Positions 8,514-17,540 of a stretch of DNA of 17,617 bases are shown here, piece after piece. Source of the stretch: Butyriboletus loyo (lineage: Eukaryota > Basidiomycota > Agaricomycetes > Boletales > Boletaceae); NCBI GenBank assembly GCA_038093515.1, contig JBBPSI010000376.1, positions 1 to 17,617 on the forward strand, written 5' to 3'. Position numbers and translations under genes: made by a program. Numbering within the stretch: position 1 is the stretch's first letter; each line of letters starts with the position of its first letter. The notes beneath the pieces are model-generated. The model was not told where the DNA came from and ran no database searches. It saw only the letters and a program-made list of their open reading frames with translations.

Positions 8514-8530
8514 CACGTGACTAGCACGTG
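8514..8530. promoter_or_regulatory. Paired CACGTG boxes in U3 of B-family LTR
   Basis: CACGTG at 8514-8519 and 8525-8530 are 11 bp apart, one helical turn. The pair recurs at 7595/7606 and 16234/16245. In LTR B1 one member has become CACATG. A bHLH-type factor is the obvious candidate (inference). Confidence 0.45.
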
Positions 8531-8780
8531 ACTAGATTACGACGCGTCAGTACCTTCACGTCGAGACCCGTATCCAAGGGCTCCGCCATTCGCGCACCCT
8601 TCGCCCTGTGGGGCTCGCCTCATGGACATCGTCGCTTCGCCTTCAGCTCTTCCTATTCGCTGACGATGTCGCCATCTTACTCGGAGCTTAGCTCCCTCGT
8701 TACCGGCACTTTGCCGCTTCTTCTTTCGCCGCTATGACTTGGACGGACTCATAGCCCTCTGCCCTTCGCTGCCACGCACA

Positions 8781-8815
8781 GCTCGGTCTGTGCACGATAG
8801 ACATTAGTATATATA
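8781..8815 (+). promoter_or_regulatory. LTR promoter module: GGTCTGTGC, 14 nt, TATA (B2)
   Basis: GCTCGGTCTGTGC ends at 8793. After a 14-nt spacer comes TATATATA at 8808-8815. Confidence 0.65.
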
Positions 8816-9084
8816 CTTGCACTTAGACTAGTACGAGTTCTTTAGCTAATTCTACGCATCTACCAAGTGCATAGTAATCTAGCAATATACCCTCCTCTTG
8901 CCGATAAAGCCGATAAGAGTCTGCTCGATCTCGTCTGGTCGCCACCACTCAAGATCTCGCCGACACTTGCTTTGCAAGACACCCGATAGCGTCGTCTACG
9001 CGAGTCGGCTAGTTTCCTCATTAGGCTCGAGCCCCTATAAGTGCTCGCTTGCTAGCTATTGTGCGCTACCAGCGTAACAGGGGG

Positions 9085-11034
9085 AAGTCGCAGGCGAAAT
9101 GCGATGGGAGAAATTACTTGTGCCACCTCAAAGGGGCCTTCCCGTTTCGGCGCGAGTTTGCGCGACTGGTACCTGAGCCTAAGGTTGCAGCCTTCTAGCC
9201 AAACTTTATCTCCAACCTTCCACAGCTTAAACTTTGTGGTGATCTGCTCTTTCATAAGGTGCCGTGCCTTGTCGTGTGCTTCCGAGGCTTCTTCGCGACT
9301 TGCCGTTAAGTCCGAGAGCCTTGCTTCCAATGCTGGTAGGAACGTCCATCCTAACGCCGGGTACGCGTGTGGTTCATAGCAGATCATTAACGAGAACGGC
9401 GTCTTGCCAGTCACCGAGTGAGTGGTTGAATTATGAGAGAACTCCGCCATGGGGAGTATGCTGGCCCATCTGTCAGGGCGTCCATCGCAAAAGATGCGGA
9501 GGTAGGTCTCCAACTCCTGGTTGACCCTTTCTGTCTTGCCGTCCGTCTGGGGATGATATGCTGAGGAGAGGGCGAGGTCATATTTTAGCAGCCTTGCTAA
9601 TTCCCGTGTGAAGGCTGAGGCGAACTGCGGACCTCGGTCCGAGATGCATTGGTCGTGCAGACCGAATCTAGTGAAGACTTTGTCGAAAAAGAGTTGTGCG
9701 ATGCCTGCTGCGTCGATCATCTTGTTGCAAGGTATGAAAATTACCCCCTTCGTAAGGCCATGGTCTACCACGACCATTACTGAATCAAATCCCATAGACT
9801 CCGGGAGATCCGTGATCAGATCAACGGATACTTGTTGAAACGGCTGTGTGGCGGTGCTGGATAACAGGGTAAGCCCGGGTACTGTCGGGTGGGTGTTGAC
9901 CTTGTTTGCCTGGCAAACTGCACAACCGGTGACGAATTTCCTGATAAACGAGCCCATCCCGGGCCACCAGTAGTCCCGTTGGACTAAGTTCTGTGTCCTG
10001 AATATACCTCCATGGCTACCGGCAGGGCCCTCATGGAGTTCCTTTACAACGGGGTGACGCGCTTCCTCTGGCACATAGAGGTGACCCTTGTAGTATAACT
10101 TGTCGTTTTCGAACAGCCAATCGTGGGGGGCTGAACGAGGGAATATCGGGGAATCCTCATACATAGCTGCCAATGCCTTCTGTACGAGCGGGTCATTCTC
10201 GGTAGACACAACCATCTTTTCTGCTAGCGCGGTGTCGAGTGCTTTTACGAATACTGAATCAGGAAGTAAGATGACTTCCTGATTGTCGCCGGAGGTGTCG
10301 ACCTCGTCACGGCGAGAGAGGGCGTCTGCTGGGCCCATAGCGGTTCCTGGGAGATGATGGAACTTGATGTTGTAATCCTGTAGGTACATCATCCATCTTG
10401 CCTGTCGTTGTGACAGCTTGTTCGGCTGATGGAAGTACGTCAGGTTCTTGTGGTCCGTTAGTATCGTTACGGGATGACCAGTCCCCCTAAGGTAGTGACG
10501 CCACTCTTCTAGGGCGTGGATGACAGCCAGTAGTTCCCTGTCATAGATGTCGTAGTTGCGCTCTGCCAGGGAGAGCGTCTTGGATAGGTAGGCACATGGG
10601 TGCAAATCCCCATTGCCGTCGTTTTGCATAAGTACCGCTCCTGTTGCTGTGAGAGAGGCGTCCGTCATGACTTTGAACTCCTTTGTGGTGTCCGGCATCG
10701 CCAGGACAGGCTGCTGCAGGAAGATCTCCTTGATCTTCAGGAAAGCGCTTTCGTGCTCAGGGGTCCATTCCCATTTCGTGGCCTTCTTCGTCAAATCGTG
10801 AAGAGGCCGAGATATCGCCGAGAAGTTGCTTATGAAGCGGCGATAGAAGTTGCAAAATCCGATGAACGATCGGACTGCCTTTACTGATGTGGGCGACTTC
10901 CATTCCTGGATCGCCTTGAGCTTTGTGGGGTCCATCTGGACGCGGCCCGCTCGGATCACCATTCCGAGGTACTCGACTTCGTCTGTGTCGAAGAAGCATT
11001 TCTCTAGCTTCAGGAAGAGCTTGTGCTCTCGTAG
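9085..11034 (-). pseudogene. Element B pol: RT thumb, RNase H, integrase
   Basis: An open frame of more than 630 codons in the same frame as the RT part, separated from it by one TGA. RNase H motifs include DASLTATGAVL and YDIYDRELLAVIHALEEWR, followed by LTDHKNLTYF. The integrase has its zinc-binding His pair (HEGPAGSHGG) and Cys pair (CAVC). Its catalytic triad residues lie in SVDLITDLP, SDRGPQF and KTERVNQELE. The GPY/F-type linker KREGPFEV follows. The frame then meets the duplication GGGGG and runs into solo LTR B2, whose translated end (VTLVAHNS) is artefactual; the genuine continuation is at 8244. The catalytic residues look intact. Confidence 0.92.
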
Positions 11035-11763
11035 TCATTGGAGGACGCGGCGTGTCCTTTCTTCATGAACTCCGGCTTCTTCGGAGTGAATCAGTATGTC
11101 GTCCATATAGATGACAAGCCAGCCTTCGGCTATCATATCCCCGAAGGTGTGGTCCATGAGGGCTTGGAACATTGCCGGTGAGTTGCAAAGCCCGAAAAAC
11201 ATGACTGTTGGCTCGAAGAGCCCCTGCGGCGTTATAAACGCGGCCTTCCAGCGGTCGCCGGGCTTGATGAGGACATTGTTGTATCCCCAACGAATGTCCA
11301 TCTTCGTGAAGATCTTGGAGCCCTTGAGGCGGTCGACAAGATCTCCGATGAGTGGTAACGGGTAGGCGTTTTTAATTGTGTGAGCGTTCACATGCCTATA
11401 GTCCTGGCAAGGACGTAGAGATCCATCCTTCTTTCCTATGAAAAAGAAGGGAGCGGCTTGGGGCGACTTGGAGGGGACTATCTTCCCTGTCTTTAGGTGT
11501 TCGGCTATGAACTCTTTGCATGCCTCTGTCTCCTTAGGGTTGAGAGGGTAGGCCTTGGCGACTCGAGGTAGGAAGTCCTTGTCCAGGTCGATCGCGTGGT
11601 CGAATGAGCGGGAAGGGGGAAGCTCGTCGAGGTTCTTCTTCTCGAAGACGTCTTCAAATCCTTTATACTGAGCCGGTAGTGTCTTCTTCGGCTTTTCTTC
11701 CTTGGCGGCTATCTCTGTTGATACCGTCGCTTTACGAACTCCATATGTTCGTCGTGCACTCTG
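11035..11763 (-). pseudogene. Element B pol: reverse transcriptase core
   Basis: It contains SPQAAPFFFIGKKDGSLRPC, MDIRWGYNN, FGLCNSPAMFQ and the catalytic YMDD box at 11098-11109, all canonical for Ty3/Gypsy RT. The frame stops at TGA 11035-11037 just after RRVLQ. Element A reads VLQRLRE at the homologous place, so Arg (CGA) was lost by CGA to TGA. The apparent first residues (MIIT) come from the solo LTR at 11764. The genuine upstream sequence continues at 12283 after the CTCTG duplication. Confidence 0.92.
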
Positions 11764-12282
11764 TGTTATAATCATAACATTTTATTCGTACACTTCGTAC
11801 ACTTTCACTTGGACTTAGTCGTTTCAAACTTCAAAGGTCACGTGACATAGTACACATGATCGTGGGAACTTACATGTGATCTCCTGCTGACTAAGCATAT
11901 GATGTCATGGCCTAGACCAGACCTAGACTCTATGACGTCACGACACATGTATTTAATCTCCGTTTACTTCTCTTCTTTATGATCCCCGCGCCTCGTGTGG
12001 TTAATCACCGTCGCGCTTCTCTTCTTTAGTTTATCCATGTATAATAGTTTATCTCACGCACAGCATGGTCTGTGCGCGTCTCTGTACAATATAAAAGGGC
12101 TCGTGGTTAGACTAGGATTCCCTAGTTTTAACCACTTGTCTATTCGCTGGCAACAGTTGAAGATTAAGTTGAAACTCCTTGATTCCATCTTGCCAGGTCT
12201 TTGTGTAGACCTGCAACTGTAGTGGGACCTTGTGTGAAAGGGTACTACGTGCTAGCATTCGACTGCGCGTTGCCTCACAACA
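11764..12282 (+). repeat. Solo LTR A2 (A family) inside element B pol
   Basis: A 519-bp unit from TGTTATAATC to CCTCACAACA. CTCTG lies on both sides (11759-11763 and 12283-12287; the match extends to CACTCTG). It defines the full length of the A-family LTR and shows that GGCAACA at about 12155 is internal. Removing it with one duplication restores the B frame between protease and RT (524 bp, matching the frame offset seen). TATAAAAG is at 12090-12097 and TGACGTCA at 11933-11940. Confidence 0.88.
12064..12097 (+). promoter_or_regulatory. LTR promoter module: GGTCTGTGC, 14 nt, TATA (A2)
   Basis: GCATGGTCTGTGC ends at 12075. A 14-nt spacer precedes TATAAAAG at 12090-12097. GCACAG and CTGTGC also form a 6-bp inverted repeat around the motif. 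Confidence 0.65.
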
Positions 12283-12509
12283 CTCTGGTCCAGGTGCTTT
12301 TTCCAGAGGTGCGCCATCCTCGTATCCGGGTCCATGTCGAGGTACTGGATAAGATACCGTTGGGTAATCGCCCATGGGTCATCAGGGCGTCTCTCTGCTG
12401 GTTGATCTGGGAATACGACTCTTCCAGTCATCCAGTCTATGTCGGGGTTGGTGTCACGAAGCCAGGGCAGCCCGAGGATGACATTTTCTTGACCCACGTT
12501 GAGGATCAA
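12283..12509 (-). pseudogene. Element B pol: C-terminal protease fragment and linker
   Basis: About 75 codons with the retropepsin C-terminal motif ENVILGLPWLRDTNPDIDW, followed by a linker ending KHLDQ that joins the RT frame after removal of solo LTR A2. The catalytic Asp motif and everything upstream are absent. Sequence above about 12505 has no further protease similarity and instead reads as gene D on the other strand. The stretch beyond KHLDQ in the isolated open frame is LTR sequence. Confidence 0.85.
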
Positions 12510-13234
12510 ACTTCAACTACCATGTGCGTGATTTGGAGGAAGGGATGGCATCCCTTGGGCGGGTCGTTGAGGCAACCCGGTGACATGTTGCCAACCAGCC
12601 TGCAGCACACAAGGGGATGCACTTCTCCATGGAGAGAGAGCCCAGCGTTGAGCCTGACCACTCTACACGGTTCACGTTTGGACAGGAGGTGAGCGATTCC
12701 CCAAACCCATCCGCGCACTGCCAATCATACCCCCAACCCCTGTTTCCTAGCCTGCCCTAGGTGGGGTGCCACCCACCCCCACGGATGTTAGGGCTGCCAT
12801 GCCACCACCGCTCGAACATACCTCACTGGATGGCCCTGCTACGCCCTGCACCACTACTCTCCACAAGGTGCCCACTGTGGGTACACAAACCACCCCCCCA
12901 CCACCCACATCTGAAATGGCTTCCCTGCTGCCCCCGCCCGTATATGCCCCCAAGCCCACCCCCAGTACGCCCCACCAAGCTGCTGTGCGTGGGGAGCTAA
13001 CCGTCCCCATTGGAGTAACACCCCTGGGAGCCACATCAGCTGCAGCAATGGGCTCCCCACTGTGGGTTGCACCTCATGTCTGACGAGCGTCCTCATACCC
13101 GCCCATCGAAATCCTTGCAGAAACTGCAGGTGACGATGCGCTTCCAATGGAGGTCGATGGAAGCAACAAGGTGAGCTCTACAGAGGGTGAGGTGGAAATG
13201 GCAGAGATAGAGCCGGAGGTTGAGGTAGGAGTGG

Positions 13235-13587
13235 TGTTACGCTGGGCACTAACAACTAGAACAGTGAGGCGGCACTCTGGAGTAGAAACTAATTGCTAGC
13301 AGTGAGCTGCGTAGAACTAGATAAAGTACATGGGTGTAAAGACTGAGTCTTTATACTACAGAAGTCTGTGCACAGACCATGCCACTAATTGGGCAGCGAG
13401 GGTGAAAGTACAAACAATGAAGTAGTACTCTAGAACGTTCTGGAGTACGAAAGAAAATGTGTCCGTGTGTGAGAAGTGATGACTAAGCTGGAACAGTTAG
13501 TACCGTTCGAAAGGAACTAGCAAAAGGCTAGGTGATCATAGTAGTCCAATCGGTAGTGGAGAGAAAAAGTATATCACTACCATAACA
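13235..13587 (-). repeat. Solo LTR C (third family) inside gene D
   Basis: A 353-bp unit with TGTTATGG...GCGTAACA ends on the minus strand, flanked by AGTGG (13230-13234 and 13588-13592). Its terminal bases (CCAGCGTAACA) and a stretch like CTAGTTCTACGCA resemble B-family LTRs, but the rest differs, so it is a related but separate family. No internal region is present. Confidence 0.88.
13348..13382 (-). promoter_or_regulatory. LTR promoter module: GGTCTGTGC, 14 nt, TATA (C)
   Basis: GCATGGTCTGTGC ends at 13370 (minus). A 14-nt spacer precedes TATAAAGA at 13355-13348. Confidence 0.65.
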
Positions 13588-16000
13588 AGTGGGGGCAGCA
13601 GGAAGTGGGGCAGTGAGCAGTAGATGCAGTGAGGAGGATGAGCAGAGGGGGAATGTAGATGAGGAGATGGGCGATGGCGCCAGGGAGGCGCCACATTAGA
13701 TACATATGTATATATCCTATCATTGTACAAATACCTTTCTCCCAAATGACAGCACTGCCTACAGTGGCTATTTACTTAAATTAATGGACTTGGAGGTGGC
13801 CTCAAAATTGAAAAGCAAAAACTGCAGAGCAACATATATTTCACCCAGCTAAATACAATCTATCTAGAGGCTATGAAATGCCATACATGTAGAGGACATC
13901 ATCTTGGCTTCTTAGTTGCCAGCTGGATGGTGTCTTGGGTGGGCTGCCATTTTGACTTCCTTTTGATAGGTGTTTCCACGTTTGCATCGGCAGGTATCGT
14001 GGGCTTGCAGGCCCGCAATGATCTGTGCCCACCTTCCTGGAGGGTAGCCGCTGCTCCTTCTCCCTGCGCATCCGACAATGCACGCTGCCGCTTGGCTGTG
14101 GGTGGTGTTATGGGGTCTGGTGGGGATGGATGACGACATGCTGAATCCCCAACTGTTTCATGTTGCAGTGGGCCATGCGCAGAATGCGGCTGCTTCACAT
14201 TCCTTGGCACTGCAGCTGTGAGGCAGCGCAGTATTGAAGGCGCTAACACGGGCGGGTGGTCCGTTGGGTGCCTCAATGCAGTTGCGGCGTGGTCAAGGGC
14301 GGGTGAGGTCTCTGTGGCGGCATCATCAGCAGATGGCTTCCTGAGCGCCGACCGCATTGGAGCAGGCGGGTAGATTCTGCGCGCCCTTCCTCCCGCAATA
14401 CCCAGCTCTGCAGGGGTGATATGCTGCGCAACAGGATGTTGGGGAGGATTTATACTCCCCTCTGACAATGCATCTATGGTTCATTTAACAATATAGTTGT
14501 ATAAGTGTGTAGGTTACGCACCTGTGTCATTGAGCAGATGGGGCGCCTGAGATCTCTGCCCTTCCATTGCGCCTTCAGGAGTGCATCTGGCATTCCCATA
14601 TGTCCGCTTGGGGTTGCGGGCCTTCATGTGGCCTGATGACTCCTCAACACCACCCGCCCTATTGATTGATTGCTTGGCGATGGATGGTATTTCACCCCCA
14701 CCCTTGCTGTTGCGCCTACCATTTTCCCCAGCCTCTGTGCGACTCACAGGCTCTGCAGAACATTGGCGGGCATTCCCTAGTCCTTGCACATTGCTGCGCA
14801 CGATCCTGGAGGGCCCCGCATGCAGGTCCGCTGCCGCCTCCATGCGCTGCTCACTACCATGCCCTTGCCCACCCCTAGAACCTTGTATGACTGCCTCCTC
14901 AAGCTTACCTGCATTGTTAAGCCAATGGTGGAAGCCGAATACATCGTCGGGATAGTTCTCCTGGCGCCTGCAGATGAATTGTAGGAAGTGGAGCGCATCC
15001 GCTGCCCTCATATGGCTGGGATCATCAGGGAATTCAAAGTTGGAGGGGAGATGCTCTGCAGAGATGAGCTCATGAGCATGAGCAGGAAGCTTCTTGAATG
15101 GCGCATTTGCAGAGGGCCACCCACAAGCTCTTCCTGATGACTATGAAGGGCTGGTAGATCAGATATGTGGAGCAGCGCTTACGATAGTGAAATGTGAGGA
15201 ACCTGCAGACCATCGACTGCAGGGTTCCTCTGGAGGCAGATTCCAAGGGCCCAATCCAAGCGGATCCATCCTCGCGGGTTATGGCAGCAACATGATCAAC
15301 CTTCCTCACCCGCTGCACATTTGCCTTCTTCTCCTTGGGCTCATCATCTGCTGCATCGTCATCTGAAAAATCCTCAATAATTTGGAAGTTCACCCCAATG
15401 AATTCTTCCCAATCTGGGGTGGCCTTCTTGATGTGCGTGAACTCCTCTCCATTGTGGATCTCCTTATTGAAGTCACCACTGAGATGCTTCAGTATCTATA
15501 GGAAGGGCGAGATGTGTATTTGACATACACAGTGGTTACCATCTGACCCTTCTCGTCCTTCCATCCCGCCAGCAATACCATCCACATTCCACATGCCTGC
15601 CACATTTCCAGAGCAAATTCCCTGAAGATGGCACCCCCATATCTGGCGGCATTTCTAGACTTCACTCAGCTCTCCTGAATGTGGGATGAAGTGGCTTCTA
15701 CTCACCTTGCCTTAACCCCATCTGGCGGGCCCCGCTCCAAATTCCACTCCACTGCAGTTGCTTCCGCCTCCTCAAGCTCCACTTCCGTCAGCTCCTTCAT
15801 AACATCGCCAACTGCCTTCTGATATACCGACAGTGCACCCGTGGATCCCAAGGTCTTCCCATAGCGGCCTTTGATAAGGTTGTTTATCTCTTCCTTTCAT
15901 AGCTCTTGAATCACTGATTTCGCTTTCCATGAGCAGCCAACCTTGATGTGACTGTGATTCGCCCCACTGCAGCATTGATTGTACAACCAGCCTTTATAGG

Positions 16001-16799
16001 TGTTACAGTTTTACCCCTAAGCGTACCCCGCCACTCGTTTTCCCACGCTCACGCGCCCCCGCCGCCCATCGCCTGCTCCCCAGTCGCCTAGTGGACATCA
16101 TCCACTTCCCCGCTCGTTCCTGCAAGTCTCAGTAACGCTACACTGAGATAGCCCCTGTCTCTCGCCCCGTCGGGCCGGACCCACAGCTGAGCTGTCGCGT
16201 CCCTTCTTATTTGACCAATGACATTTCTTGCATCACGTGACTAGCACGTGATTAGATTACGACACGTTCTTACCTTCGCGTCGAGACCCGTATCCAAGGG
16301 CTCCGCCGTTCGCGCACCCTTCGCCCTGTGGGGCTCGCCTCATGGACATCGTCACTTCGCCTTCAGCACTTCTCATTCGCTGACGATGTCGCCATCTTGC
16401 TCGGAGCATAGCTCCCTCGTTACCGGCACTTTGCCGCTCCCCCACTTCGCCGTTATGACTCGCATCGACTCATAACCCCCTACCCTCGCTGCCACGCACA
16501 GCTCGGTCTGTGCGCCATATGTATTAGTATATATACTCATACTTAGGATACTACGAGTTCTCTAGCTAATTCTACGCATCTACCAAGTGCATAGTAATCT
16601 AGCAGTATACCCTTCTCTTGCCGATAAAGCCGATAAGAGTCTGCTCGATCTCGTCTGGTCGCCACCACTCAAGATCTCGCCGACACTTGCTTTGCAAGAC
16701 ACCCGATAGCGTCGTCTACGCGAGTCGGCTAGTTTCCTCATTAGGCTCGAGCCCCTATAAGCGCTCGCTTGCTAGCTATTGTGCGCTACCAGCGTAACA
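16001..16799 (+). repeat. Solo LTR B3 (B family) inside gene E
   Basis: A 799-bp LTR, TGTTACAG...GCGTAACA, flanked by ATAGG (15996-16000 and 16800-16804). It sits six bases after the first intron's acceptor. Insertion plus duplication total 804 bp, a multiple of three. Paired CACGTG boxes are at 16234 and 16245. Confidence 0.92.
16501..16535 (+). promoter_or_regulatory. LTR promoter module: GGTCTGTGC, 14 nt, TATA (B3)
   Basis: GCTCGGTCTGTGC ends at 16513. A 14-nt spacer precedes TATATATA at 16528-16535. The spacer sequence differs from the other copies but its length does not. Confidence 0.65.
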
Positions 16800-17540
16800 A
16801 TAGGCCTAATAATATGGTGAGTGATGCACTGATGGACCTGACCTCTTGAGCAACTCACCTTTTCATGTGCAGCCCATTCTAAACCCTCAATGTCCTTCAA
16901 GAAGGAAAGGCGGTGGAGCTGGCAGGATATTGATGTAAACAAGCGCATGCATGCACTCCCCTTCATGCTCATCCACTGAGCCTTGGCATTCATGAGGATT
17001 TGTAGCTCTTCTGTGGAAAACCTCCCATGATGTGGGCAGAGTGGTACCCCCTCAGCCCTGTTTTCTTTCCCTCCTTCTCCCCTGCCTTCCTCACTGCCTT
17101 CCTCCCCATCTTCTACTTCACTGTTGGAACCGAAGTCAGAAGCTCTTGAGCTCTCCTGGACCTCAGGCAAATTGTCCTCCTCAAAGGACTCATAGGTTGC
17201 AGAATTGTCATCATCACTGCAGGTAGACATCATGAGCTCGGATGTGGTGGATGGGAGTTTTAGTGTTGTGTGCAAGTCCCTTGCATTCCTCCTCAATACA
17301 CTATCCACAAAGCGCCAACACTCATATTTCAGACTGTTGTCCCTGTGGTCCTTTTAGGTAATTCAATACATATATCCTGCCTAGAACATCATTGCCGTCG
17401 GCTCTGATGATCTAGGCCCCTTTGCTGACCCTGAGACATCATGTCATGTCATGACATTCTGTCAGTACCTAGTACGGTGCTGTAGCTTCACAATAGTTCT
17501 TGTGTGCAACAGTAAATACTTCATCTTGAATACCAAAGAC

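Larger units (their letters stand above)
8245..9079 (+). repeat. Solo LTR B2 (B family) inserted antisense into element B pol
   Basis: An 835-bp LTR with TG...CA ends, flanked by the duplication GGGGG (8240-8244 and 9080-9084). It lies in the opposite direction to the pol it splits, and belongs to the same family as B's own 3' LTR. The first 12 bases, TGTTACAGTTTT, are repeated in tandem (8245-8256, 8257-8268). The other full copies have the unit once. Insertion plus duplication total 840 bp, so the frame is kept. Confidence 0.92.
7515..12509 (-). mobile_element. Element B: Ty3/Gypsy chromovirus, 5'-truncated and interrupted
   Basis: A second chromovirus on the minus strand. It keeps the end of the protease, RT, RNase H, integrase, chromodomain, polypurine tract and the first 352 bp of the 3' LTR. 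The rest of that LTR is displaced by element A. Gag, most of the protease and the 5' LTR are missing at the right end near 12505, where gene D begins. It contains two solo LTRs (8245-9079, 11764-12282). Both restore the frame when removed with one target duplication. A single TGA (11035-11037) breaks pol. Confidence 0.9.
12505..13699 (+). pseudogene. Gene D: unrecognised fungal gene, 5'-truncated and LTR-split
   Basis: A plus-strand reading frame beginning at the junction with element B. Exon 1 (to 12688) encodes a polar, helical-looking segment (RDLEEGMASLGRVVEAT). It ends at a donor GTGAGC at 12689, and the best acceptor is CCTAG at 12750 (62-nt intron, phase 0). Exon 2 is Pro/Thr-rich, then turns acidic, and reads through the solo LTR C (13235-13587) to TAG at 13697-13699. 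The frame offsets on both sides agree with removal of LTR plus AGTGG. TGA codons at 12581 and 13081 interrupt it, both explicable by CGA to TGA. No known domain was recognised. Its 3' end faces gene E about 200 bp away. The exon structure is my reading of the sequence, not tested. Confidence 0.6.
13899..17353 (-). pseudogene. Gene E: unrecognised multi-exon fungal gene, disrupted
   Basis: Six exons can be read on the minus strand: 17353-16859, 16805-15706 (interrupted by solo LTR B3), 15654-15540, 15495-15183, 15133-14522 and 14461-13899. The introns are 53, 51, 44, 49 and 60 nt. Donors are GTGAGT, GTGAGT, GTAACC, GTAAGC and GTGCGT; all acceptors are AG, and the frame stays consistent. The inferred product is about 790 residues: an acidic Ser/Glu-rich N-terminus, a central part with CPHHGRFSTEELQ and EFALEMWQACGMW, an acidic patch DFSDDDAADDEPKEKK, and a Pro/Ala-rich C-terminus with basic clusters (AKRQR, KRKSK, KKPR) suggesting nuclear location. 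TGA at 15897-15899 and the LTR break it. No known domain was recognised. The true start upstream of 17353 is not visible. Confidence 0.65.

Noticed and set aside
8528..8737. An open frame of about 69 codons conserved in three B-family LTRs (also 1917-1708 minus and 16248-16475 plus)
   Set aside because: It lies in U3 upstream of the TATA box and opens with GTG, not ATG. Similar LTR DNA copies would share it anyway. It would need a codon-substitution test to be taken seriously.
12149..12155. GGCAACA taken as the 3' end of the A-family LTR
   Set aside because: Similarity between copies continues beyond it, and the CTCTG duplication plus the reading frame of B put the end at 12282.
12201..12692. 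163-codon plus-strand open frame
   Set aside because: It mixes LTR A2 sequence, the antisense of B's protease and part of gene D in the wrong frame. It is not one gene.
2503..13083. Recoding of TGA as a sense codon, suggested by six in-frame TGAs
   Set aside because: The other long frames end normally at TGA or TAG, the local homologue has Arg, and CpG transitions explain the bias more simply.
12747..13147. Gly/Trp-rich minus-strand open frames
   Set aside because: They are complements of the Pro-rich exon of gene D, where low-complexity sequence keeps several frames open.
14581..14984. Plus-strand open frames of up to 124 codons
   Set aside because: They are antisense to exon five of gene E, which has matching splice signals on the minus strand.
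15495..15500. In-frame TAG in gene E
   Set aside because: The TAG is the acceptor of a 44-nt intron starting GTAACC at 15539; splicing removes it and joins two well-matching coding pieces.
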